This document shows positions 1-5,659 of a stretch of DNA of 10,959 nt, in pieces. Position 1 is the first letter of the stretch, and each line of letters begins with the position of its first letter. Made by a program: the position numbers and the translations under genes. The notes below the pieces were generated by a model. It was not told where the DNA came from. It did no database searches and saw only the letters and a program-made list of their open reading frames with translations. Origin of the DNA: Burkholderiaceae bacterium (GTDB taxonomy: Bacteria > Pseudomonadota > Gammaproteobacteria > Burkholderiales > Burkholderiaceae); the NCBI GenBank assembly GCA_947371415.1, contig CANBPJ010000054.1:1-10959 (forward strand), given 5' to 3'.

Positions 1-64
1 AAATAACTACCCCGGCCACTCCGGAGGCCAGCAAGATGAGAGTTAACTGAAGGACTGACGGCAT
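1..64 (-). CDS. Partial CPA2-type monovalent cation:proton antiporter, N-terminus only
   Basis: Read on the minus strand, an ATG at 64-62 opens a frame that stays open for 21 codons to the window edge. It encodes MPSVLQLTLILLASGVAGVV and one more residue, a hydrophobic N-terminus typical of the first membrane segment of KefB-like CPA2 antiporters. A Shine-Dalgarno-like GGGGTGAG (75-68) has its GGGG core 7 nt before the ATG. In Burkholderia and Ralstonia, from memory, a CPA2 antiporter gene is divergent from the kdsD homologue, and that context supports the call. Such proteins exchange K+ or Na+ for protons across the inner membrane. Only about 20 residues are visible, so the family is an inference from context plus hydrophobicity. 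Confidence 0.6.
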   Translation of the reverse strand, partial: MPSVLQLTLILLASGVAGVVI

Positions 65-69
65 ATACT
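64..69 (+). promoter_or_regulatory. Candidate -10 element of kdsD (TATACT)
   Basis: TATACT matches the sigma-70 -10 consensus at five of six positions and ends 6 nt before the kdsD ATG at 76. Transcription would start at about the A of the ATG, giving a leaderless mRNA. This fits the absence of a Shine-Dalgarno in front of kdsD. A weak -35 candidate, TTAACT (43-48), lies 15 nt upstream. The hexamer begins on the last base of the divergent antiporter start codon (62-64). Confidence 0.45.
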
Positions 70-75
70 CACCCC

Positions 76-81
76 ATGATA
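76..81 (-). promoter_or_regulatory. Candidate -10 element of the divergent antiporter gene (TATCAT)
   Basis: On the minus strand, TATCAT (81-76) matches the -10 consensus at five of six positions and lies 11 nt before the antiporter ATG at 64. Transcription would start near 70-68, leaving a leader of only a few nucleotides and cutting into the Shine-Dalgarno-like run at 75-68. The element coincides with the kdsD start codon. No good -35 was found, so the call is tentative. The true promoter may lie further inside kdsD. Confidence 0.3.
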
Positions 82-1068
82 GCTAAGACTCGTGACCGAA
101 CCCTAAAGCTTGCGCGCGACACCCTCACTATTGAGGCTGCTGCACTGCAAACAATGCGTGATCGCCTTGAGGGCGCCAATGCGGATGCCCTAGTGCTAGC
201 CGTAGATCTCTTGCATTTTTGCAAAGGGCGTATTGTAGTTTCTGGCATAGGTAAATCAGGGCATATTGCTCGAAAGATTGCCGCTACATTCGCCTCCACC
301 GGCTCTCCCGCTTTTTTTGTCCACCCTGCAGAAGCCAGCCACGGTGACTTGGGCATGGTGACCCGCGATGACGTCTTCGTTGCATTATCGAATTCTGGCG
401 AAACCGATGAGCTACTCACTATCGTGCCCATCGTCAAACGCACAGGTGCAAAACTGATTGCCCTCACTGGTGCCCCCCACTCCTCTTTAGCGAAATTGGC
501 GGATGCCCATTTAGATACCAGCGTTGAGAAAGAAGCTTGCCCGCTCAATCTAGCGCCAACCACCAGCACGACAGCAGCATTAGCGATGGGTGATGCCTTG
601 GCAGTTGCGTTGCTGGATGCTCGCGGTTTTCAAGCGGAAGACTTCCAACGATCCCACCCAGGCGGACGCTTGGGTCGCAAGCAATTAATGCATGTCAGTG
701 AAGTGATGCGTAACTTTGATGAGACTCCGAAGATTGCAATCTCTGCGTCACTGCAAGAAGCTCTTCTAGAGATGACTGCCAAGCGTATGGGTATGGTGGT
801 GACTTTAGATGGCACAAATAAAGTTGCCGGCATTTTCACTGATGGCGACTTACGCCGCCTGCTTGAAAAGAGCACCAATCTTGATGGCCTTACTTTAGAA
901 AAAGCGATCACTTCAGCTCCTCGAACTATTCCTCCTGAACTCTTAGCAGAGGAAGCGATTGAAATGATGGAGAAACATCGTATCAACCACCTGGTCGTGA
1001 CCGACCCCAAAGGGGCATTACTCGGGGCACTCAACCTCCACGATTTATTTGCTGCCAAGGTTATTTAG
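76..1068 (+). CDS. kdsD: D-arabinose 5-phosphate isomerase (KdsD/KpsF/GutQ family)
   Basis: This enzyme interconverts D-ribulose 5-phosphate and D-arabinose 5-phosphate in the cytoplasm, the first step towards the LPS sugar Kdo. The 330-aa product aligns end to end with the 328-aa E. coli KdsD. An N-terminal SIS domain (about residues 40-190) contains GIGKSGHI (57-64), HPAEASHGDLGM (83-94), SNSGET (105-110) and APTTSTTAAL (160-169). Lys60, Glu112, Glu153 and His194 (in SHPGG) correspond to the residues reported as important in E. coli (K59, E111, E152, H193). Two CBS domains follow (about 208-267 and 276-330). The ATG at 76 fits family length but has no Shine-Dalgarno; a -10-like hexamer at 64-69 suggests a leaderless start. 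It heads the kdsD-kdsC-lptCAB operon and is divergent from an antiporter gene. Confidence 0.97.
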   Translation: MIAKTRDRTLKLARDTLTIEAAALQTMRDRLEGANADALVLAVDLLHFCKGRIVVSGIGKSGHIARKIAATFASTGSPAFFVHPAEASHGDLGMVTRDDVFVALSNSGETDELLTIVPIVKRTGAKLIALTGAPHSSLAKLADAHLDTSVEKEACPLNLAPTTSTTAALAMGDALAVALLDARGFQAEDFQRSHPGGRLGRKQLMHVSEVMRNFDETPKIAISASLQEALLEMTAKRMGMVVTLDGTNKVAGIFTDGDLRRLLEKSTNLDGLTLEKAITSAPRTIPPELLAEEAIEMMEKHRINHLVVTDPKGALLGALNLHDLFAAKVI

Positions 1069-1090
1069 GCTAGTTTCTTTTAAAACTTCA

Positions 1091-1096
1091 TCTACT
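1091..1096 (+). promoter_or_regulatory. Weak -10-like hexamer before kdsC (TCTACT)
   Basis: TCTACT matches the -10 consensus at only four of six positions and sits 7 nt before the kdsC ATG. It is recorded because kdsC also lacks a Shine-Dalgarno and the spacing resembles that at kdsD, ptsN, mutM and the TPR-LolB gene. kdsC is 35 nt downstream of kdsD and is probably mainly cotranscribed with it, so this would be a secondary internal promoter at most. Confidence 0.2.
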
Positions 1097-1103
1097 CATT
1101 CAT

Positions 1104-1676
1104 ATGCCTAGCGCCTTTAATGCCCACAACACCAACCCACTAAGCCAATATCCTCAGGCTTGGGATCGCGCCAGCACAGTAAAACTCTTGGTATTGGATG
1201 TCGATGGCGTACTCACTAACGGTCAAGTGTTTATTGGTGATAACGGGAAAGAGTCGCTAAAGGCATTTGATATTCAGGACGGATTGGGAATTAAGCTCTT
1301 AGAAAAAATTGGTATACCCACAGCCGTCATTACAGGGCGCAGCTCCAAAATGGTTTTGGCACGCTGCGAAGAGCTGGGCATCAAACATGTGCATATGGGC
1401 GTAGAAAATAAAGCACTAGCTTTAGATAATATTTTGCAATCTCTGGGACTGAAGTCTTCTGATTGCGCAGTCATGGGTGATGACTGGCCTGATTTTCAAA
1501 TGATGAAGTCTGCCGGATTGAAAGTGTGTCCCGCTCAAGGGCATGAAGCCGTCAAGGAAACCGCTCATTTTGTTACCTCACGTTCTGGCGGAAGTGCTGC
1601 GGTACGTGAAGTCTGCGACCTCATCTTGAAAGCGCAAAACCGCTACGAGGAATTGCTGGCTCAGGCGCGCGCTTAA
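1104..1676 (+). CDS. kdsC: 3-deoxy-D-manno-octulosonate 8-phosphate phosphatase
   Basis: KdsC removes the phosphate from Kdo 8-phosphate to release Kdo for LPS inner-core synthesis in the cytoplasm. The 190-aa length matches E. coli KdsC (188 aa). It is a C0-type HAD phosphatase without a cap domain. Motif I is LDVDGVLT (31-38) with nucleophile Asp32 and acid/base Asp34. Motif II is ITGRSS (76-81) with Thr77. Lys103 in ENKALAL is the motif III lysine, and GDDWPD (125-130) is the metal-binding motif IV. The C-terminal SGGSAAVREVCDL (161-173) is the KdsC signature tail. Start choice: the ATG at 1104 leaves about 25 residues before the first strand, as in beta relatives; there is no Shine-Dalgarno. 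It follows kdsD by 35 nt and precedes lptC by 10 nt. Confidence 0.97.
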   Translation: MPSAFNAHNTNPLSQYPQAWDRASTVKLLVLDVDGVLTNGQVFIGDNGKESLKAFDIQDGLGIKLLEKIGIPTAVITGRSSKMVLARCEELGIKHVHMGVENKALALDNILQSLGLKSSDCAVMGDDWPDFQMMKSAGLKVCPAQGHEAVKETAHFVTSRSGGSAAVREVCDLILKAQNRYEELLAQARA

Positions 1677-1686
1677 GGTCTTTGTA

Positions 1687-2331
1687 ATGCAACTCAATCC
1701 CAATAAAATCAAACTGAGTCTTTTGAGAGCCTTATTGCGTCTCATGCCTTTGATCTTGATGGGCATACTTACTCTCGTCACGTTTTGGCTGGTCAAGAAA
1801 AATACGCCAACGGAAAAATCTGCTATTGAACGAGTGCGCTTACATGAGCCTGATTACACCATTACGAATGGTGCTCTATCCGCCCTAAACGAATCCGGCA
1901 ATACCAAATATCGAGTATTGGGTAAGAAGGTGACTCACTATGATGATGATGCCTCAATCGATATTGAAACACCTCGCATGCGTTTGTTCCCGCCTGAAAA
2001 GTCACCAGTCACCGTTAAAGCAGATACAGGGCATTTGGATGGTGACCTCACTATTTTGGATCTGATTAATAACGCAGAAATTTTTAGGCCGCCCCAAGCT
2101 GCATCAGCGACAGAGCCGGCAAGACCTCGCATGCTCGCGCGCTCTTCGTATTTCAAGGTGCTGATCAACGATGACATGATCAAAACAGATAAACCCATTA
2201 CGCTTGAACAGGGCGCCTCCGTCATGCACTCAACTGAAGGTGGTTCATTCAACAATATCGAACAAAGTATGATTTTATCTGGGCAAGTAAGGGGACGCAT
2301 TGAGCGTATTCAACCTGGAGCGCAACCATGA
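1687..2331 (+). CDS. lptC: LPS export protein LptC
   Basis: LptC is the inner-membrane bitopic subunit that receives LPS from LptB2FG and passes it to periplasmic LptA. The 214-aa product has a short cytoplasmic N-terminus, one transmembrane helix (about residues 18-36, PLILMGILTLVTFWLV region) and a periplasmic beta-jellyroll. Family-typical stretches are YTITNGALSALNESG (57-71) and TDKPITLEQGASVM (167-180). It is somewhat longer than E. coli LptC (191 aa), mainly through a Pro/Ala-rich insertion near 135-149. AAGG at 1675-1678, overlapping the kdsC stop, lies 8 nt before the ATG. Its stop overlaps the lptA start by 4 nt, indicating translational coupling. The assignment rests on weakly conserved sequence plus very strong context between kdsC and lptA. 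Confidence 0.93.
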   Translation: MQLNPNKIKLSLLRALLRLMPLILMGILTLVTFWLVKKNTPTEKSAIERVRLHEPDYTITNGALSALNESGNTKYRVLGKKVTHYDDDASIDIETPRMRLFPPEKSPVTVKADTGHLDGDLTILDLINNAEIFRPPQAASATEPARPRMLARSSYFKVLINDDMIKTDKPITLEQGASVMHSTEGGSFNNIEQSMILSGQVRGRIERIQPGAQP

Positions 2332-2900
2332 GTCATGTGCACTTCAATTTCTTACGTCAGCTGGCAATCTCGACTTTAGTCTTGGCCACTTGCATAACGA
2401 CCCTAGCCCATGCTGAAAAAGCGGATCAAAATAAGCCGGTTATTTTGGAGGCCGAAAAGGTTTCAGTAAATGATGTACAGCAAGTCTACGAACTCGATGG
2501 TGCAGTACTCCTTACCAAGGGCAGCATTCTCATTACTGGCGAGAAAGGCAACATCAAGGTTGACCCTGAAGGCTATGAATACGTTGATGTTCAAGGTAAT
2601 CCTGAATCTACCGCCAGCTTTAGACAAAGACGCGAAGGGCAGGCCAATGAGTTCATGCAGGGTCGTGGCCAAACTGTGACTTACAACGCAAAGACTGAGC
2701 TCCTGATCCTAACTGGAGATGCTGATTTGAAGCGTCTTCATAATATGCAAATGTTAGATCAATTGCGTGGCTGGAAAATTGACTACGACGATGTCACGCA
2801 GCGATATCAAGTCTTACCACCCCCAGATGCCAAGGCGGATGACCTACCACTTGCTAGAGCCATCCTTTCACCAAGAAGAAAAGCTACACTAGAAAAATGA
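2328..2900 (+). CDS. lptA: LPS transport periplasmic protein LptA
   Basis: LptA forms the periplasmic bridge that carries LPS from LptC to the outer-membrane LptDE complex. The 190-aa precursor has a Sec signal peptide: the hydrophobic segment LAISTLVLATCITTLAHA (12-29) ends in AHA, with likely cleavage between Ala29 and Glu30. The mature part is an OstA/LptA-like beta-jellyroll, starting VILEAEKVSVNDVQQVYELD and including GRGQTVTYNAKTELLILTGDA. The tail is short and basic (LSPRRKATLEK). A Shine-Dalgarno GGAG lies 7 nt before the ATG, inside lptC. The ATG overlaps the lptC stop (ATGA), and its own stop overlaps the lptB start in the same way, so the three subunits are translated as a coupled set. 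Confidence 0.95.
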   Translation: MSHVHFNFLRQLAISTLVLATCITTLAHAEKADQNKPVILEAEKVSVNDVQQVYELDGAVLLTKGSILITGEKGNIKVDPEGYEYVDVQGNPESTASFRQRREGQANEFMQGRGQTVTYNAKTELLILTGDADLKRLHNMQMLDQLRGWKIDYDDVTQRYQVLPPPDAKADDLPLARAILSPRRKATLEK

Positions 2901-3664
2901 TCACGGATTCAAGCAACAATCAAAAACCAGCAACCTTAAGTGCTCAGCATCTTCAAAAGCGCTACGGGTCTCGCACGGTTGTACGAGATGTTTCAGTAGA
3001 AGTAAAGTGCGGTGAAGTCGTTGGGCTATTGGGGCCAAATGGTGCCGGCAAAACAACTTCTTTTTACATGATTGTTGGCCTGGTTCCACTGGACGGCGGG
3101 AGCATTGTTCTGGATGGCACTGATATCACCCACCTCCCCATTCATGAGCGAGCCCGCATGGGTTTATCCTACCTCCCACAAGAAGCTTCCGTTTTTAGAA
3201 AACTGAATGTAGCCGAAAATATTCAGGCTGTGCTGGAGCTTCAAGTTCAAGGTGGTAAGCCTTTAAGCAAGACTGAGATTGCACATCGCCTAGATGAACT
3301 CCTAGGCGAGCTCCAAATTGGCCATCTGCGTGATAACCCAGCTTTATCCTTATCCGGCGGAGAGCGTCGACGCGTTGAAATTGCTAGAGCCTTAGCTTCC
3401 CAGCCTAAGTTCATCTTATTAGATGAACCTTTTGCTGGTGTTGACCCTATTGCAGTCGGTGAGATTCAGCGCATTGTGCGCTTCCTGCGAGACCGTCAAA
3501 TTGGCGTCTTGATCACCGACCATAATGTTCGAGAAACTTTAGGCATTTGTGACCACGCCTACATCATCAGTGAAGGTAGCGTTCTGGCAGAAGGCAAGCC
3601 AGATCAAATTATTGAGAACGATGCCGTTAGAAGAGTCTACCTAGGCGAAAACTTCCGAATGTAA
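2897..3664 (+). CDS. lptB: LPS export ABC transporter ATP-binding protein LptB
   Basis: LptB is the cytoplasmic ATPase that dimerises under LptF/LptG and powers LPS extraction from the inner membrane. The 255-aa product carries every ABC hallmark: Walker A GPNGAGKT (46-53), Q-loop Gln95 in YLPQEAS, signature LSGGE (152-156), Walker B FILLDE (172-177) with catalytic Glu177, a D-loop after AGVDP, and H-loop His209 in ITDHN. YLPQEASVFRKLNVAENI (92-109) and the ending RRVYLGENFRM are characteristic of LptB rather than other ABC ATPases. It is slightly longer than E. coli LptB (241 aa) because of an N-terminal extension of about 12 residues. It starts in ATGA overlap with lptA and is the last gene before a 192-bp gap. 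lptF and lptG are not in this window. Confidence 0.97.
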   Translation: MITDSSNNQKPATLSAQHLQKRYGSRTVVRDVSVEVKCGEVVGLLGPNGAGKTTSFYMIVGLVPLDGGSIVLDGTDITHLPIHERARMGLSYLPQEASVFRKLNVAENIQAVLELQVQGGKPLSKTEIAHRLDELLGELQIGHLRDNPALSLSGGERRRVEIARALASQPKFILLDEPFAGVDPIAVGEIQRIVRFLRDRQIGVLITDHNVRETLGICDHAYIISEGSVLAEGKPDQIIENDAVRRVYLGENFRM

Positions 3665-3740
3665 ATATTCAGAGTTTTTCGAGTATTTATTAAATAAAAG
3701 TGATCTGACCCCTTGGTTTTCAGCAAAATCGCTGATACGC

Positions 3741-3765
3741 TGGAGGTGCATGAAGCACATTTCCA
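3741..3765 (+). other. Imperfect hairpin in the hpf upstream region
   Basis: GTGC (3746-3749) and GCAC (3755-3758) can pair around the loop ATGAA. Outer TGGA (3741-3744) and TCCA (3762-3765) can extend the stem across a small asymmetric internal loop. It lies immediately before a TATAAA (3766-3771). It could be a protein-binding inverted repeat or a piece of an old repeat element. No T-tract follows, so it is not an intrinsic terminator of lptB. Confidence 0.25.
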
Positions 3766-3771
3766 TATAAA
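3766..3771 (+). promoter_or_regulatory. Candidate -10 element for hpf (TATAAA)
   Basis: TATAAA matches the -10 consensus at five of six positions in the only sizeable intergenic region upstream of hpf. It would give a leader of roughly 80 nt ending in a good Shine-Dalgarno (AGGAG, 3846-3850). No convincing -35 lies at the right distance, so confidence is low. Confidence 0.25.
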
Positions 3772-3845
3772 CAAGTACAACATTACAGGGGCCTGCTGCG
3801 CACCCCGGGTAATTCATTGCGCATGCATTTTGTTTTGCTATGAAT

Positions 3846-3850
3846 AGGAG
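3846..3850 (+). promoter_or_regulatory. Strong Shine-Dalgarno of hpf (AGGAG)
   Basis: AGGAG lies 6 nt before the hpf ATG at 3857 and fixes that start. It is among the clearest ribosome-binding sites in the window. It contrasts with the SD-less starts of kdsD, ptsN, mutM and the TPR-LolB gene, which shows that the organism does use SD-led initiation. Confidence 0.7.
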
Positions 3851-3856
3851 CTGCTG

Positions 3857-4180
3857 ATGAATTTAAAAATTAATAGCCGTCATGTCGAAGTTACCCCAGC
3901 CATGCGTACCCACCTCGAAACCGGGTTAGCCAAAATTCGCAAACACTTTGATCACGTCCTGGATGCCTCCGCATTTTTGATCGTTGATAACGCTAAAGAA
4001 AAAAATCTTCGTCAAGCCGCTGAGATCACTATTCACCTCAAAGGCAAGGAACTCTTTGCTGAAGCTTATAACGCCGATCTTTACCACGCCATGGATGCAG
4101 TAGTCGACAAACTCGAGCGTCAGGTTGTAAAACACAAAGAAAAGATCCAAGATCATCATCACGAAAAGCATTTTGAGTAA
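3857..4180 (+). CDS. hpf: Ribosome hibernation-promoting factor, short form (HPF/YhbH/RaiA family)
   Basis: This small cytoplasmic protein binds the 30S decoding region in slow growth or stationary phase, blocks mRNA and tRNA access and promotes 100S ribosome formation. The 107-aa product covers the whole S30AE domain: MNLKINSRHVEVTPAMRTHL begins the first strand and helix, AAEITIHLKGKELFAEA (56-72) is a central strand pair, and DLYHAMDAVVDKLERQVVKH (75-94) is the second helix. The basic, His-rich tail (KIQDHHHEKHFE) ends the protein. There is no C-terminal dimerisation domain, so it is the short form (E. coli HPF 95 aa). Older annotations call it a sigma-54 modulation protein because it usually neighbours rpoN, which is absent here. 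ptsN follows after 33 nt. Confidence 0.95.
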   Translation: MNLKINSRHVEVTPAMRTHLETGLAKIRKHFDHVLDASAFLIVDNAKEKNLRQAAEITIHLKGKELFAEAYNADLYHAMDAVVDKLERQVVKHKEKIQDHHHEKHFE

Positions 4181-4199
4181 TCCTTGGCATCAGGGCACC

Positions 4200-4205
4200 T
4201 ATAAT
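4200..4205 (+). promoter_or_regulatory. Perfect -10 consensus upstream of ptsN (TATAAT)
   Basis: TATAAT lies in the 33-nt hpf-ptsN gap, with 8 nt between it and the ptsN ATG at 4214. Transcription would start at about 4212-4214, so ptsN mRNA would have almost no leader. No Shine-Dalgarno precedes the ATG. The best -35-like TTGAGT (4173-4178) leaves a long 21-nt spacer, which weakens the call. ptsN may have its own promoter besides read-through from hpf. Confidence 0.45.
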
Positions 4206-4213
4206 CAACTGAA

Positions 4214-4672
4214 ATGAATGCCCTGACCGATCTTTTCACCCTTGACCGCATCGCCTTAGATAATCCCGCTACAAATCGGGCTGAGGCATTTGCGGCCGTA
4301 GGGGAGCTATTTTCCAAACAAGCTGGCCTAGAAGCCGATGCAATTGTTGGCTTCTTAAACGCCCGAGAAGACTTGGGCTCTACCGCTCTGGGCGCTGGTG
4401 TCGCCATCCCACATGGTCGCGTAAAAGGCCTTAAAAATCCCATTGCTGCTTTCTTGAAATTAAAAGAGCCGATTGAATTTGCCGCGCCCGATGGCGAGGC
4501 TGTCTCTATTCTGATTTTTTTACTCGTTCCAGAAAAGGCGACCCAACAGCATTTAGAAATTTTGTCCTCGATTGCGCAACTCCTATCCGATCAGGACACC
4601 CGCAAATCACTTGCATCGGAGGATAGTCCAGAGAAGGTGTGCCAGCTTTTACAAACGTGGGGCTCCGTTTGA
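4214..4672 (+). CDS. ptsN: Nitrogen-PTS enzyme IIA (EIIA-Ntr)
   Basis: PtsN is the terminal phospho-acceptor of the nitrogen-related phosphotransferase system. It regulates rather than transports; in other proteobacteria it affects K+ uptake, carbon/nitrogen balance and stress responses. The 152-aa product is a single PTS EIIA type-2 domain. The phosphorylated histidine is His67 in AIPHGRV (64-70), preceded by the family-typical REDLGSTALGAGV (51-63). ILIFLLVPEKATQQHLEIL (99-117) is the conserved second half. The ATG at 4214 suits family length; there is no Shine-Dalgarno and a TATAAT lies just upstream. Its last bases overlap the hprK start. No EI-Ntr or NPr gene is in the window, so phosphate supply must come from elsewhere. 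Confidence 0.96.
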   Translation: MNALTDLFTLDRIALDNPATNRAEAFAAVGELFSKQAGLEADAIVGFLNAREDLGSTALGAGVAIPHGRVKGLKNPIAAFLKLKEPIEFAAPDGEAVSILIFLLVPEKATQQHLEILSSIAQLLSDQDTRKSLASEDSPEKVCQLLQTWGSV

Positions 4673-5658
4673 CAACCCAACCCCTACTCCTAGAGGGAGT
4701 TACCGCCCAACAGATCTTTGATGACAATGTCTCAGACTTAAAGCTCTCCTGGATTGGTGGCCTTGAAGGCGCTGATCGCACTTTTCCGCTAGAGGCAGTA
4801 AAAGCGGCCGCAGCCAGCTCCGACTTAGTGGGCCACTTAAATCTCATCCATCCAAGCAGAATTCAAATTTTCGGTGTGCAAGAGGTCAACTATCACGCCC
4901 AACTCGAGCCCAAGCAAAAACAAGAGCAAATCTCCAACTTAATTTCAAAGACACCGCCCTGTGTGATTGTGGCGGATGGCAAAACAGCCGACCCCGATCT
5001 ACAACTGTTTTGCCAAAGATCATCAACACCCCTTTTTACTACCGCCATCTCTGCTGCTGAGGTCATTGACCATCTGCGCACTTACCTCACCAAAATTGGC
5101 GCCCCTCAGATCACTAAGCATGGCGTGTTCATGGATATTCTGGGCTTAGGCGTATTAATTATGGGCGAGTCAGGTCTAGGCAAGAGTGAATTAGGTTTGG
5201 AGCTAATTTCTCGTGGTCACGGCCTGGTAGCTGATGATGCGGTGGATTTTGCCCGTCTTGGCCCAGACTACATTGAAGGTCGTTGCCCCGTGATCTTGCG
5301 AAACCTCCTAGAAGTTCGTGGACTAGGCTTATTAGATATTCGCACCATCTTTGGTGAAACTGCCGTGCGTCGCAAATTGAAATTACGTTTAATCGTTCAA
5401 TTGGTTCGTCGTAATGACGGTGAATTCGAGCGCCTACCTTTGGAAGCACAGCACATCGATGTTTTAGGTGTTCCAATCAGAACCGTAAAGATCCAAGTAG
5501 CCGCAGGTCGTAACTTAGCTGTTCTAGTCGAGGCGGCAGTGCGCAATACGATTTTGCAATTGCGTGGCATTGACACCTTAAAAGAATTTATTGAGCGCCA
5601 GCGTTTACAAATGAATGCCGAAGCTGAGTCTACAAAATTCCAAGGCAGACTCCTCTAA
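4669..5658 (+). CDS. hprK: HPr kinase/phosphorylase
   Basis: HprK phosphorylates and dephosphorylates HPr on its regulatory serine. In proteobacteria this probably tunes a regulatory, non-transporting PTS. Numbering from the TTG at 4669 gives 329 aa. The N-terminal Hpr_kinase_N domain spans about 1-125. The C-terminal kinase domain has His151-Gly152, the P-loop GESGLGKS (166-173), VADDAVDF (187-194) with paired aspartates, and the signature LEVRGLGLLDIRTIFGE (214-230). VPIRTVKIQVAAGRNLAVLV (268-287) is the conserved C-terminal stretch. Start choice: there is no suitable ATG. TTG at 4669 overlaps the ptsN stop as TTGA, has GGGG about 6 nt upstream, and begins where relatives begin. GTG at 4639 or 4657 would add 10 or 4 residues. 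rapZ starts 1 nt after the stop. Confidence 0.95.
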   Translation: MTTQPLLLEGVTAQQIFDDNVSDLKLSWIGGLEGADRTFPLEAVKAAAASSDLVGHLNLIHPSRIQIFGVQEVNYHAQLEPKQKQEQISNLISKTPPCVIVADGKTADPDLQLFCQRSSTPLFTTAISAAEVIDHLRTYLTKIGAPQITKHGVFMDILGLGVLIMGESGLGKSELGLELISRGHGLVADDAVDFARLGPDYIEGRCPVILRNLLEVRGLGLLDIRTIFGETAVRRKLKLRLIVQLVRRNDGEFERLPLEAQHIDVLGVPIRTVKIQVAAGRNLAVLVEAAVRNTILQLRGIDTLKEFIERQRLQMNAEAESTKFQGRLL

Positions 5659-5659
5659 T

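Larger units (their letters stand above)
3665..3856. other. 192-bp intergenic region at the usual rpoN position
   Basis: No ORF of recognisable family is present on either strand. The left part is AT-rich and contains TTTATTAAATAAA, a 6-bp inverted repeat with a one-base loop, but no strong GC-rich terminator with a T-tract. A 17-base motif reading GGGGTCAGATCACTTTT on the minus strand lies at 3696-3712. An imperfect hairpin occupies 3741-3765. A TATAAA at 3766-3771 is a possible promoter -10 for hpf. The right part is GC-rich (CAGGGGCCTG and CCCGGG) and ends in the hpf Shine-Dalgarno. In many betaproteobacteria rpoN (sigma-54) sits here between lptB and hpf; I could not detect any RpoN remnant, including the RpoN-box. 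Confidence 0.6.

Noticed and set aside
69..569. 166-aa minus-strand reading frame opposite the start of kdsD
   Set aside because: It is antisense to a strongly conserved enzyme and has a low-complexity Ser/Ala/Arg composition with no family resemblance. It is a shadow frame.
3665..3700. Possible intrinsic terminator of lptB
   Set aside because: The inverted repeats here are short and AT-rich with no GC stem followed by a T-tract.
3807..3820. Possible sigma-54 promoter (GG-N10-GC) before hpf
   Set aside because: Only the GG and TTGC cores match; the rest of the -24 box does not resemble TGGCAC, and rpoN is not present in the window.
3817..3844. Possible sigma-70 promoter TTGCGC...TATGAA right before hpf
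   Set aside because: The transcript would start at about the ribosome-binding site, removing the clear AGGAG that marks this gene.
4184..4205. TTGGCA (4184-4189) as -35 for the ptsN TATAAT
   Set aside because: The spacer is only 10 nt, too short for a sigma-70 promoter.
4159..4443. 94-aa minus-strand frame across the hpf-ptsN junction
   Set aside because: Opposite the conserved ptsN; no ribosome-binding site or recognisable motif.
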